A stretch of 64,000 nucleotides of DNA from Hydrogenophaga taeniospiralis CCUG 15921 (GCF_001592305.1 NZ_BCWR01000015.1:186001-250000); one strand, 5' to 3'; shown: positions 7,918 to 15,687, counted from the first letter of the stretch. Notes: generated from the letters alone by a model not told the origin. Numbers and translations are program-made.

Positions 7918-8871
7918 ATGACCACCCCGTTGCACGACGCCGACGAGCGCACCAACCTCACGGGCAACAACAAGTTTGAACTGCTGTTGTTTCGCCTGGG
8001 CGAAGCACCGGGTACCGACCGCCGCGAACTGTTTGGCATCAACGTGTTCAAGGTGCGCGAAATACTGGTGATGCCCATCGTCACCGCCATCGCCAACGCA
8101 CCGGCCAACGTGCTCGGCGTGGCCAACATTCGCGGGCAGATCATCCCCGTGATCGACCTGCCCGCCGTGGTGGGCTGCGTGCCCAAACGCGGGCTCACCA
8201 TCCTGATGGTCACCGAATTCGCCCGCACCACCCAGGCCTTCGCCGTTGAAGAAGTGGACGAGATCGTGCGGCTGGAATGGAACAACGTCTTGGCCGCAGA
8301 AGGCAACGGCGGCGGCCTGGTGACCAGCATCGCCAAGCTCGACGGCGATGGCGAAAAAGGCCGGCTGGCCCAGGTGCTGGACGTGGAGCAGATCCTGCGC
8401 AACGTCATGCCCACGGCGCAGGAAGAGATCACGCCGCAGTCGGTGGGCGCCGCGGTGAATCTGCCCAAGGGCTCCATCATCCTCGCCGCGGACGACTCGC
8501 CGGTGGCGCGCATGATGATCGAACAAGGGCTCAAAGCCATGGGCACGCCCTACGTCATGACCAAGACCGGCCAGGAAGCCTGGGACCGCCTGCAAGCCTT
8601 TGAAGACGAAGCCCATGCCGAAGGCAAAACGGCACACGACAAAGTGGCGCTGGTGCTGACCGATCTGGAAATGCCGGTGATGGACGGCTTCACGCTCACG
8701 CGAAACATCAAGCAGGACCAGCGCTTCAAGTCGATCCCCGTGGTGATCCACTCGTCCCTGACGGGATCGGCCAACGAAGCGCACGTGAGTTCCGTGGGGG
8801 CCGACGCCTACGTGGCCAAATTCGTGGCCACCGAACTGGCCGCCACCATCCGCCAGGTGCTGAAGCACTGA
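7918..8871 (+). CDS. cheV: CheV-type chemotaxis coupling protein (CheW domain plus receiver)
   Basis: A 317-residue protein. A CheW-like domain spans about residues 18-165 (ELFGINVFKVREI, VLGVANIRGQIIPVIDLPAVVG). A phosphoreceiver domain spans about 185-315, with acidic ADDS near 191-194, the phospho-acceptor Asp249 in LVLTDLEMPVMDG, and Lys at the end of its fifth strand. CheV couples chemoreceptors to CheA and tunes signalling through phosphorylation. CGGAGG precedes the ATG. No other che or fla genes are nearby, which is common for orphan cheV genes in this group. Confidence 0.9.
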   Translation: MTTPLHDADERTNLTGNNKFELLLFRLGEAPGTDRRELFGINVFKVREILVMPIVTAIANAPANVLGVANIRGQIIPVIDLPAVVGCVPKRGLTILMVTEFARTTQAFAVEEVDEIVRLEWNNVLAAEGNGGGLVTSIAKLDGDGEKGRLAQVLDVEQILRNVMPTAQEEITPQSVGAAVNLPKGSIILAADDSPVARMMIEQGLKAMGTPYVMTKTGQEAWDRLQAFEDEAHAEGKTAHDKVALVLTDLEMPVMDGFTLTRNIKQDQRFKSIPVVIHSSLTGSANEAHVSSVGADAYVAKFVATELAATIRQVLKH

Positions 8872-8928
8872 TCGGAGCGGGGCCGCTGTTTCAATGCGGT
8901 GGGGTGGTGTTGGGCCGCCAGCTCAAAG

Positions 8929-8999
8929 CGACATGCCCATCGTCTGTCGGCAATACAGCGAGATGGACGAATACGCCGGCGTGTTACGCCAGCGCAGCA
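8929..8999 (+). pseudogene. Short relic of a UvrD-like helicase gene (fragment A)
   Basis: About 70 bases read DMPIVCRQYSEMDEYAGVL and match the corresponding stretch at 10991-11061 (DMAIICRHYSEMDECAGVL) at roughly 87% nucleotide identity by my count (9 differences in 71). There is no intact frame around it. It overlaps the last codons of the HEPN gene, so the recombination join lies near 9000. It marks the left edge of the mosaic region. Confidence 0.7.
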
Positions 9000-9394
9000 G
9001 CCACGCGCTGCGCCGCCAAGATCAGATCCTTGACCAGCCGCTCGTCCACCTCCAGCAAACCTTCGTACTCGCCCAGGTTGCGCTTGTTGTGGCACAAGTC
9101 CAGCACGCGCCAGACCTCGGGCCCCAGCCCCAGCGTATGTGGCAGCACCTGAAAAACGATGTAGCGGTTGCCGGCCCGGTAGCCCTTGGCGCGCAGTGCC
9201 GCGAGGCACAAGGCGTGGGCCGCGTTGTAGGCCAAGTCAAAGCGGCTCTCCAGCGCCAGCGTGGTGTTGCCCGCGTCCGCCAGGCGGGCGCGGCCCGTGC
9301 GCTGCAAGCCGGCGATCTCGGCCGCATCCGGCGGCTCTGGTTTGAGCGAGCCGCCGGGGCGGCTCAGGTTTTCAAGTGGGTTGGTCGGGTTCAT
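8984..9394 (-). CDS. HEPN-domain toxin of an MNT/HEPN pair
   Basis: A 136-residue helical protein with HEPN character: an AYNAAHALCLAALRAKGYR helix and an R-x5-H motif (Arg96-His102 in WRVLDLCHNKR). The R-x4-6-H motif is the RNase signature of HEPN toxins. It lies downstream of, and overlaps by 23 bases, an HTH-nucleotidyltransferase gene, the standard MNT/HEPN toxin-antitoxin order. The last few codons (RVAAALA) come from the join with helicase fragment A, so the C-terminus may be non-native. Confidence 0.75.
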   Translation of the reverse strand: MNPTNPLENLSRPGGSLKPEPPDAAEIAGLQRTGRARLADAGNTTLALESRFDLAYNAAHALCLAALRAKGYRAGNRYIVFQVLPHTLGLGPEVWRVLDLCHNKRNLGEYEGLLEVDERLVKDLILAAQRVAAALA

Positions 9395-10001
9395 GTGACG
9401 CTGATTCCTCCTGGCCGATCAGCCATATCTTTGGCTGTTGCATCACGCGATGGATGAACGCATTGTCGCCCTGCAGCCGGGTGTGGAAATCAGCGGCGGT
9501 GTAGAGCGCCGGGTTGATGGTGCGGCCCAGCGTCTGGCTGGCCCCCTCCAGCGCGGCGAACAACTCGCCATAGCCCAGCGTGTCGCTCACCACCAGCAAG
9601 TCCACGTCGCTCGCGGCTGTGTCCTGTTGCTTTGCGATGGAGCCAAACACAAAGGCGCGCTCAATCTGCGGCGCCAATGGCACCAGCGCAGCGCGCAGCA
9701 CATCGGCCAGCCCCGTCGTCTTGAGCACCAGCCCGCGCAACTCGGCAAACACCGGCGACGCTGCGTTGGCCTGAAAGTGCTTCTGGTTGCCCTGCTTACG
9801 CACCGTGAGCAAACCCGCGCCCGCCAGATCGGCCAGCTCACGCTGCACCGCGCCTGCGCCCGACTGCGCCAGGCCGATCACCTCGTTTGTGTAGAAGCTG
9901 CGGTCTGGCACACCGAACAGCACGGCCAGCACACGCTGACGCACCTTGGGGAAGAGGGCATCGGCTATGGACGAGGGAGAAGGAGTGGAGTTGATACCCA
10001 T
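9372..10001 (-). CDS. HTH-nucleotidyltransferase (MNT) antitoxin
   Basis: A 209-residue protein. A winged helix-turn-helix occupies about residues 18-75 (VLAVLFGVPDRSFYTNEVIGLAQSGAGAVQRELADL). A minimal nucleotidyltransferase domain follows, with GS at 120-121 and the D-x-D pair Asp132/Asp134 (SDVDLLVV). MNT antitoxins silence HEPN toxins by AMPylating them, and the HTH suggests autoregulation. The start was taken at the ATG at 10001; ATG 10016 and TTG 10022 are in-frame alternatives. The operator repeats overlap the start region. Confidence 0.8.
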   Translation of the reverse strand: MGINSTPSPSSIADALFPKVRQRVLAVLFGVPDRSFYTNEVIGLAQSGAGAVQRELADLAGAGLLTVRKQGNQKHFQANAASPVFAELRGLVLKTTGLADVLRAALVPLAPQIERAFVFGSIAKQQDTAASDVDLLVVSDTLGYGELFAALEGASQTLGRTINPALYTAADFHTRLQGDNAFIHRVMQQPKIWLIGQEESASHEPDQPT

Positions 10002-10029
10002 AATGGGTTTTATCATACCCAATATGAGT
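9996..10029. promoter_or_regulatory. Two tandem operator-like palindromes over the MNT start
   Basis: ACCCATAATGGGT (9996-10008) is a perfect inverted repeat with a central A. A second copy, ACCCAATATGAGT (10017-10029), is a degenerate version 21 bases away, i.e. two helical turns on the same face. A TATGAT -10-like box on the minus strand lies between them. Binding by the HTH-MNT protein is inferred from position and symmetry. Confidence 0.6.
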
Positions 10030-10204
10030 TTTATTGACTGTGCCGTATTCCAAAACCCAGCGGTACGTCCGGGTGCAGCTCATGTTTCCTGAGGCGGTGA
10101 GCCTAACCTGGGAAGCTACCGCACAGACACTTTGGCAAGGGTTGTTCAGGGGCTGCTCCCGGTTGGTGCATCATGCGCCCAGGGAAGCAAATACTTACAA
10201 CTCC

Positions 10205-10546
10205 ATGGCCACACCGATACCCGCCTTGGGCAACTGCGTCTCGCGCATGACTTCGGGCGAGCGCCGCACCGCCGAACGGCTGGAAGACAAGCTCGATGCC
10301 GACTACCTGCTCTGGTACGACGTGGCCATCGGCCCCAAGCACCAGCACCCGGATTTCGTCGTCATGCACCCGCGCCGGGGCATCCTGATCCTGGAGGTCA
10401 AGGACTTCCGGCTTTACACCCTGATTCAGGCCAACAAACAGACCTGGGATATTCACGGCGACAACGGCCCCAAGACCATCGCCAACCCGCTGGAGCAGGC
10501 GCGGAAATACGCGCAGCGCTCTCGTGAGTGGCGAACTTCCGATTGA
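10205..10546 (+). pseudogene. N-terminal remnant of a NERD-domain helicase
   Basis: The 113 codons from ATG 10205 encode a NERD nuclease-like domain: AERLEDKLDADYLLWYDV, then PDFVV (Asp50), then GILILEVKDF (Glu64-x-Lys66), the PD-(D/E)xK pattern. They end in NPLEQARKYAQR, where full-length NERD/UvrD proteins continue into a helicase. The frame instead runs into unrelated codons and stops at 10546. The missing C-terminal helicase motifs reappear at 10846-11316, so this is the front half of a gene broken by deletion and insertion. Confidence 0.75.
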
Positions 10547-10562
10547 AGAAGGAGATACGACG

Positions 10563-10817
10563 ATGAGAGAGCAGACGGGTCGCTACAAGGGTGGACTACT
10601 TGGTTTTCTTGGGGAGCTGCGCTGGATATTTGGTGGAGCAGTGGGGCTGGTAGTCGTTGTTATGACTGCGCCTGAAACGAACTCAGTCGAGCTAGGTTTT
10701 CTTGGGTTGTCGCTGTGGATTCATTTCTTTCTAGGTGCGGCATCGGCAATCCTTGTGGTGATGTTTCTCAGAACTATCGGAATGAATCCGGACGATGAGA
10801 CTGATGGAAATGACTGA
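10563..10817 (+). CDS. Small two-TM membrane protein inserted within the broken helicase gene
   Basis: An 84-residue protein behind a strong AGAAGGAG site. It has two hydrophobic segments (about residues 18-38, WIFGGAVGLVVVVM; and 50-72, WIHFFLGAASAILVVMFL) and an acidic tail (NPDDETDGND). No family was recognised. It sits between the NERD half and the helicase C-terminal half and is lower in GC than its surroundings. It is therefore probably cargo acquired when the helicase gene was disrupted. It could be a small toxin, immunity or defence-associated membrane protein; none of these is shown. Confidence 0.55.
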   Translation: MREQTGRYKGGLLGFLGELRWIFGGAVGLVVVVMTAPETNSVELGFLGLSLWIHFFLGAASAILVVMFLRTIGMNPDDETDGND

Positions 10818-10845
10818 GTCCTCAAGGGAGTGGCCCGTGAGCTGC

Positions 10846-11316
10846 GGGCGCGACGGCGAAGCGCCGCACATCATCCGCCTGCCCAGCCTGCCCAGCCTGC
10901 CCAGCCTGCCCAGCCTGCCCAGCCTGCGGGCCGAAGCCACGCGCGTGGCCGAGCTGCTGGGCGCCGCCCACCAGGAAGGCCACGCCTGGGGCGACATGGC
11001 CATCATCTGCCGGCACTACAGCGAAATGGACGAATGCGCCGGCGTGCTGCGCCAGCGCGGCCTGCCGCATCAGGTGCGCAAAGGCGCGGGCAGCTTCGAC
11101 CCGGCGGCCGACAACATCAAGGTGCTCACCATGCACGCCTGCAAAGGGCTGGAGTTCCCGGTGGTGGCGCTGGTGGGCGCGGGCCACATGCCTGCCCCCG
11201 GCGAAGACGAGCGCGAAGAAGCCAAGCTGTTTTACGTGGGCGCCACGCGGGCCACGCAGCGGCTGATCATCGGGATGGGTGGGGAGGGTGAATTTGGGGT
11301 GAGACTGGAGGCGTAG
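10846..11316 (+). pseudogene. C-terminal remnant of a UvrD/NERD helicase (fragment B)
   Basis: The frame encodes the last 150 or so residues of an SF1 helicase: RAEATRVAELL, WGDMAIICRHY, motif V as KVLTMHACKGLEFPVVALVG, and motif VI as EEAKLFYVGATRATQRLIIG. There is no start codon with a ribosome site and no N-terminal motifs (Walker A and B absent). It is most simply the other half of the NERD gene at 10205. A 9-bp tandem repeat has expanded near its front. Confidence 0.8.
10879..10927 (+). repeat. 9-bp tandem repeat (CTGCCCAGC, about 5.4 copies)
   Basis: CTGCCCAGC is repeated five times in perfect tandem, with a partial sixth copy, giving (Leu-Pro-Ser)5 in the helicase remnant frame. Intact homologues would be expected to have one LPS at this point, so the array has expanded by slippage in a gene no longer under selection. 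It is not CRISPR (no spacers). Confidence 0.85.
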
Positions 11317-11319
11317 CCG

Positions 11320-12090
11320 ATGATTGACGAAACCCAGAAAACGACTCAAGAACGCAAATTCAAGTGTTGGGCTGCTTCATGCGGCGGATGTGGTGACGGA
11401 CCGTCCAGAGAGCACCTACTATCAAATTGTTTGTTCCCCGATGGTGTTGTCCGTGTTAAAGGGTTTGATTGGTGCATGGATGAGACCAAAACGGTTGGAA
11501 TAAATGGGCTGGCTCGGCAAATCCTCTGTAAAAAGCACAATTCAGCGCTTTCTGACACCGATGCTGAAGCGAAGAAGGCAATCGATCTCTTCCAGCGTTC
11601 AGTGCAGCCTCTTGGTGGTAGTTCAATTGGCAATAAGGTTGATGGTCATAGATTGGAGCGTTGGCTTCTTAAGACTGCAATCAATCTTGCATACGGTGGG
11701 AAGTGGCACATTGGGATTGGCATGCATGGTTCTGCCCCAGGATTGCCTCCACCCTATTTGATTGATGTGGCATTCGGAAAACTGCCTTTTAGCCACAAGA
11801 TGGGCGCACATTTTCTCTTGCCAAAGAAAGAAACGTTTCATGATCCAGGTGCGATTCTCACCTTTCCGCTGGTCAAAGACGGCTACATAGGTGGGGTTTA
11901 TTTTGAGCTTCGCACTCAGCCTATATTCTTGAATCTATTTCCAGGGAATGCCCCCCCTACTTTGGGTGAAGTTGCTGAATCCTTGTCGCTCCAGAACCAT
12001 TTGCTAGATACCGAATTGATATATCGACCACCCAATATTTCTACTACCCTTAGGAGCTTGGCTGCAAGCATGATTTATTTCGACTGGTAA
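11320..12090 (+). CDS. Putative HNH-type zinc-binding protein
   Basis: A 256-residue protein with lower GC content and codon use unlike its neighbours. The N-terminal 80 residues show a metal-binding, HNH-like pattern: Cys16, Cys21, Cys24, then SREHLL (Glu31-His32), then ILCKKHNSALSDTD (Cys70, His73, Asn74). The remaining 170 residues form an alpha/beta domain that I do not recognise. A nuclease role is plausible from the motif but not shown. Its ATG follows the stop of helicase fragment B by 3 bases, and helicase fragment C lies downstream, so it sits as cargo between two relics. Confidence 0.6.
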   Translation: MIDETQKTTQERKFKCWAASCGGCGDGPSREHLLSNCLFPDGVVRVKGFDWCMDETKTVGINGLARQILCKKHNSALSDTDAEAKKAIDLFQRSVQPLGGSSIGNKVDGHRLERWLLKTAINLAYGGKWHIGIGMHGSAPGLPPPYLIDVAFGKLPFSHKMGAHFLLPKKETFHDPGAILTFPLVKDGYIGGVYFELRTQPIFLNLFPGNAPPTLGEVAESLSLQNHLLDTELIYRPPNISTTLRSLAASMIYFDW

Positions 12091-12236
12091 GAGCCTTTTG
12101 GGCGAATCATGTAGATTTACCAATGCAGACCTTTGAGCGAGATGAATCTATGCACCAACGTCCTGGTCCGGCGCGGCATGTAGCGCCGGGGTGCAATAAG
12201 ACCGGGAAATTAGATTCCTGCCAGGACCGCTTCAAG

Positions 12237-12345
12237 GCGATGCCCCTGCACGTGAGCAAGGGCCTGGAATTGCCCTTGATGGCCATGGTGCTTGGGCCAC
12301 TGGCCACGCAGCGGCTGATTTTGGGAGTTGGCGGGGAAAAGTTTT
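12237..12345 (+). pseudogene. Short relic of a UvrD-like helicase C-terminus (fragment C)
   Basis: Within a 314-base gap without an intact gene (12091-12404), this stretch reads LHVSKGLELPLMAMVLG directly joined to LATQRLILGVGGE. These are motif V and motif VI of the same helicase family as fragment B (TMHACKGLEFPVVALVG and ATQRLIIGMGGE), with the sequence between them deleted. An open frame from 12123 covers it but begins in unrelated sequence. The rest of the gap is AT-rich and holds the promoter region of the next operon. Confidence 0.7.
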
Positions 12346-12404
12346 GGGATTAAATTTATTTGAAGTGTTTTGTATTAAATTTCTGCATAATTTAAGGAGG
12401 TTCA

Positions 12405-13166
12405 GTGAGCGAGATTCTTGAAGGGTGGTTACTGGAACAATCGGTCTCTGCAAAGCCGCATCTGAGGCAAGGGGACTTGGTGCTGTTTCGTGAGTCTAAG
12501 GATCCCATGCGGATGGCAGGTATTGTTGTTACCGCCGATTGCGATCTTAAGAATCGAAAACATGCTCAACTCGTAACGCTTGTTCCGTTGCTAACGGTAC
12601 AAGCAATTCTTGAGCGATATCTTTTCTTGGAGGCGTGTGAGTCGCTCAGCTCTCAGCTTCGATCTTGCTTGTGCAAGAAGTATGCTATTGATCTAAATGA
12701 AGATTTGCTTTTGATCGATGTTCGGCTGCGGGAGCTTCTGACACGTCCAGAGGTGCCAGCTATTGATTCGGTTGCTGTGAGGCTGATATTGGGCCTCCAA
12801 GAGCAAATTACAACTGCGTCCTATCGTGATTTGATGAAGATGATCGGAGGTGCTCCAAAAAGTGGAGGCGCATTCGAGACGCAATTGCAGAAGCGAGGGG
12901 ATTTGGTTATCCTTCCTTCTGCTGAAATATTGGGCGTTAAAGGAAGAATTGCGTGGGTTCGGCATTTGTGGCAAGTGCCTGTTGGAGAAATCGCGCTAAA
13001 AACGTCTGATACTAAATACTGTGATGGTGAATTTGTTGCTAGACTCGATTCGCCTTTTCGATATCGGTTGACCCAGGTGATGGCTCAAGTGTTTTCGGAC
13101 ATTGGATTGCCTGATGGAAAGATTGAATTTAAGTCAGAGATTGAAGGGGTGATGGGTAATGCGTAA
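12405..13166 (+). CDS. Unrecognised 253-residue partner of the SF1 helicase
   Basis: Starts at GTG 12405 behind a near-perfect TAAGGAGGT site, and overlaps the helicase ATG by 8 bases, so the two are translationally coupled. It is an AT-rich gene. Visible features are RQGDLVLFRE followed by AGIVVTADCDLKNRKHAQLVTLVPL (Asp45-Cys46-Asp47), a strand-rich N-terminal domain, a helical middle (residues about 65-150) and a C-terminal strand region (RGDLVILPSAEILG, IAWVRHLWQVPVGEIAL). The T-x-DCDL motif resembles one seen in other uncharacterised proteins, but I cannot name the family. It probably works with the helicase. Confidence 0.7.
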   Translation: MSEILEGWLLEQSVSAKPHLRQGDLVLFRESKDPMRMAGIVVTADCDLKNRKHAQLVTLVPLLTVQAILERYLFLEACESLSSQLRSCLCKKYAIDLNEDLLLIDVRLRELLTRPEVPAIDSVAVRLILGLQEQITTASYRDLMKMIGGAPKSGGAFETQLQKRGDLVILPSAEILGVKGRIAWVRHLWQVPVGEIALKTSDTKYCDGEFVARLDSPFRYRLTQVMAQVFSDIGLPDGKIEFKSEIEGVMGNA

Positions 13167-15282
13167 ATACATCTTGATTACTGAATCGGCTCTGGATCTC
13201 ATGCTAATGCACGAGATTTGGGGTCAAGATAAACTTCCGGTTGATAGTGAGAGGCATGGGATTGCCTCGCAGGCTCTGTCTGACGAGATAATGGCCTACT
13301 ATTCGGCGCAAGAGGCTACTGGCTCATTCTTTGCCTTGATTGATTTGGAGTCTTTGTCTGCATTGTTGACGGTTGTTGGTGGTGATGTCTTCGATGTGTA
13401 CAGAAGAATTGTTCGTGTTGTGAAAGGATTGAGGAATCCACCGATTCACCTTCCACGCCAATGGTCTGAATATCACTATCGCAACTTGCTGACGTTTTTT
13501 GCCTTGCCGAAGGGTATAGCGAACTTGAGGTGGGTTGCAGAATCTGATGGAAATAATAGTTGCGTGCGTTTTGATGCTATTACTTCCTCTTCTGATCAAG
13601 TTGACCTAGCGAAATATCGCCCTACAACTTGGCCTGATGGGTTTGAAAGCTTGATATCCAGAGCGCGCGGCTTGAAGGCGCCGAAGCCCAATACATTAAA
13701 TCAATCAGAGGGTTTGGTTGCCGAAGTTGACTTGTCCGTGATCGGTAGTGGGTCCGTTGTCAAGAATCGCACCTATGAGGACTGGCAGCCGCATCTTTCT
13801 GAATCGCAGAAAAACATTCTGGCCCTGGATACACAGTCCTCAGTTCGAATTGTTGGGCCTGCCGGTTCTGGGAAAACTCTCGCACTTTGTCTGCGAGTCT
13901 TACTTGTTTCCCGAAGTCCTGATGTGATTTCTCAAGGTAGGAAGATTCTTGTCGCTACCCACAGCTGGGCTATGGCAGAAAGAATCGATGGAGTTCTCTG
14001 TGCATTAAACGGTGGGGTTGTCCCTAGTGGTGTTGTTGTATTTCCTCTTTTGTCGCTGCTGCAGCTTCATGCGGGGCACATCGGGCAACAGGTTGTGGAG
14101 ATTATTGGTGATGACTCGACAGAGGGTCGAGTAAAGGTTCTGGAAATAATTAGGCAAATAATTGATGCTGATGGATTTAGGCGCGAAGGATTATCGGACT
14201 GGATTTTGACTGGGCTATTGGCGCCGGATGATGGTCGATCGAGATTGGATCTTTTGTTTAACTTGTATGAGGAGATTTCTGGCGTTCTGACGGCTTCGTC
14301 CTTCGCGCCGGATGATCCGGATGCGGTTCGATCATATCTGGCTGGCGCACGTGAAGACTGGATGCCGCCTTTTGAATTGATGGCCGACCGCAGTTTTGTT
14401 TTGAATATATATAAGTCACTGCTACGAATTCTGGTTGATCGCTCAGCTATCACAACTGACCAGTTTGTACTCGACTCTATTAGGGTTCTCGAGACTTACA
14501 CTTGGAGGATGAGAAGGGAGACTGATGGCTATGACTATATTTTTGTTGATGAGCTGCAATTGTTTGATGCTCAGGAGAGATCGGCTCTAGAGCTTCTCGG
14601 GCGGTCGCGCAAGGGAGTTCCATTTGTCACTGCGGAAGATCCGTCTCAAGGCGTTTTTTCAAGCTTGCATTCGAAGCGGGGGATGGTTTCGAATCAGACT
14701 GTTTATTTGGAAACCATTCATCGATTTGAAAAGGAAATATTTGATCTAATTAGATTCTTCTATCAGAAATTTCCGTTAAATACATTGCCACTTAAAATCG
14801 ATCCTAATCGACCAAGTGGGGCTGGTGTGCCTAAACTATATTTGGCTACGGATAGGGATGCTGGGGTAGAGTTGGTGGTGACTCTCGTTCAGGATGCTCT
14901 ACGGGCTGCAACGGGTTCTGATCGGGTATGTATCGCGACAATGGGCGATACCGATGCTTTGATTTGTGATCTGCTGGAATCTAAGAAAATTTCTGCTACT
15001 AGGTTGGCTAGCTTTGATGATGTTGAGCAGCTTGGCTATCGCAAGAAGTCAGTCATAGTTGCTCCGTGGCAATTCATAGGGGGAACTCAGTTTAGCCATG
15101 TGATTTTGTCTACTTTGGATATTTCTCCGGCTGTCACGTCTTTTGGAAAGAGACACGAATTGACGGGCGTTTATTTGTCATGCAGTCGTGCAACTCGTTC
15201 GCTTTCGATTGTGTCAAGTGACTATGTCCCTCTGGTAGTTAGGGATGCCAAGGAGCATGGCTTAATTGCTCAAATTAGCTGA
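13159..15282 (+). CDS. Divergent superfamily 1 (UvrD/Rep-like) helicase
   Basis: A 707-residue protein. Residues 1-200 form an N-terminal region without recognisable motifs. Then come a Q-like LSESQKNIL (213-221), Walker A VGPAGSGKT (232-240), Walker B YIFVDELQ (Asp464-Glu465), motif III-like AEDPSQG (492-498), a conserved Arg after YLETI (HRF, 521-523), motif V-like GTQFSHVIL (642-650) and motif VI-like VYLSCSRATRSL (671-682). All core SF1A motifs are present, so an active ATPase/translocase is likely. It is AT-rich, unlike the flanking genes, cotranscribed with the 253-residue partner, and ends just before a strong terminator. A defence or mobile-element role is inference. Confidence 0.8.
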   Translation: MRKYILITESALDLMLMHEIWGQDKLPVDSERHGIASQALSDEIMAYYSAQEATGSFFALIDLESLSALLTVVGGDVFDVYRRIVRVVKGLRNPPIHLPRQWSEYHYRNLLTFFALPKGIANLRWVAESDGNNSCVRFDAITSSSDQVDLAKYRPTTWPDGFESLISRARGLKAPKPNTLNQSEGLVAEVDLSVIGSGSVVKNRTYEDWQPHLSESQKNILALDTQSSVRIVGPAGSGKTLALCLRVLLVSRSPDVISQGRKILVATHSWAMAERIDGVLCALNGGVVPSGVVVFPLLSLLQLHAGHIGQQVVEIIGDDSTEGRVKVLEIIRQIIDADGFRREGLSDWILTGLLAPDDGRSRLDLLFNLYEEISGVLTASSFAPDDPDAVRSYLAGAREDWMPPFELMADRSFVLNIYKSLLRILVDRSAITTDQFVLDSIRVLETYTWRMRRETDGYDYIFVDELQLFDAQERSALELLGRSRKGVPFVTAEDPSQGVFSSLHSKRGMVSNQTVYLETIHRFEKEIFDLIRFFYQKFPLNTLPLKIDPNRPSGAGVPKLYLATDRDAGVELVVTLVQDALRAATGSDRVCIATMGDTDALICDLLESKKISATRLASFDDVEQLGYRKKSVIVAPWQFIGGTQFSHVILSTLDISPAVTSFGKRHELTGVYLSCSRATRSLSIVSSDYVPLVVRDAKEHGLIAQIS

Positions 15283-15287
15283 GTTCG

Positions 15288-15328
15288 AAAAAAAGCCACA
15301 AGGGCCAAAGACCTCTTGTGGCTTTTTT
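15288..15328. terminator. Strong bidirectional intrinsic terminator
   Basis: The arm AAAAAAGCCACAAG (15289-15302) pairs with CTTGTGGCTTTTTT (15315-15328) around a 12-base loop, with an A-run at one side and a T-run at the other. It ends the helicase operon on the plus strand. On the minus strand it terminates transcription arriving from glnS, the nucleotidyltransferase cassette and the glnS 3' copy. Confidence 0.9.
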
Positions 15329-15359
15329 GCAAACGCTGCAGATCAGTAACCAAGGCGAA

Positions 15360-15687
15360 TCACTTCCCCCAGCTATCCTTCAACCCCGTAACCCGATTGA
15401 ACACAGGCTTAACCCCAGCCACATGATCCACCCGATCCGCCACAAAGTAGCCAAACCGCTCGAACTGGAATTTCTGATCCGGCTTCGCCGCGGCCAGTGA
15501 GGGCTCCACGTAGGCGGTCTCCACCTTCAGGCTGTTGGGGTTCAGGGCTTCGATGAAGTCTTTGCCGCCGGCGTCGGGGTTGGGGTCGCTGAACAGGCGG
15601 TCGTACAGGCGCACTTTGGCGCTCACGCCGCTGGCCACGCTCACCCAGGTGATGGTGGCTTTGGCTTTCACGCTGTCGGCGCCGGGG
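15360..15687 (-). pseudogene. Duplicated 3' end of glnS (displaced copy)
   Basis: This 328-bp segment repeats the last 109 codons of glnS (16420-16747), including the stop codon, in the same orientation. The middle is nearly identical. Differences cluster in the last third of the coding sequence (for example VAGVKP for VAGSKP, VETAY for VVTAY). There is no start codon of its own with a ribosome site, and upstream the sequence becomes that of the small partner gene. Together with the intact copy it brackets the 15727-16415 cassette as a direct repeat. Confidence 0.9.

Noticed and set aside
7918-8871. A full chemotaxis operon
   Set aside because: Only the CheV-type gene is present; neighbours on both sides are unrelated.
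9139-9345. Plus-strand frame inside the HEPN gene
   Set aside because: Pro/Arg-rich antisense reading of the HEPN coding strand.
10879-10927. Possible CRISPR array
   Set aside because: Units are contiguous 9-mers with no spacers and no cas genes nearby.
12123-12353. 76-codon frame as a small gene
   Set aside because: Its second half is a helicase relic with an internal deletion and its first half matches nothing; no ribosome site.
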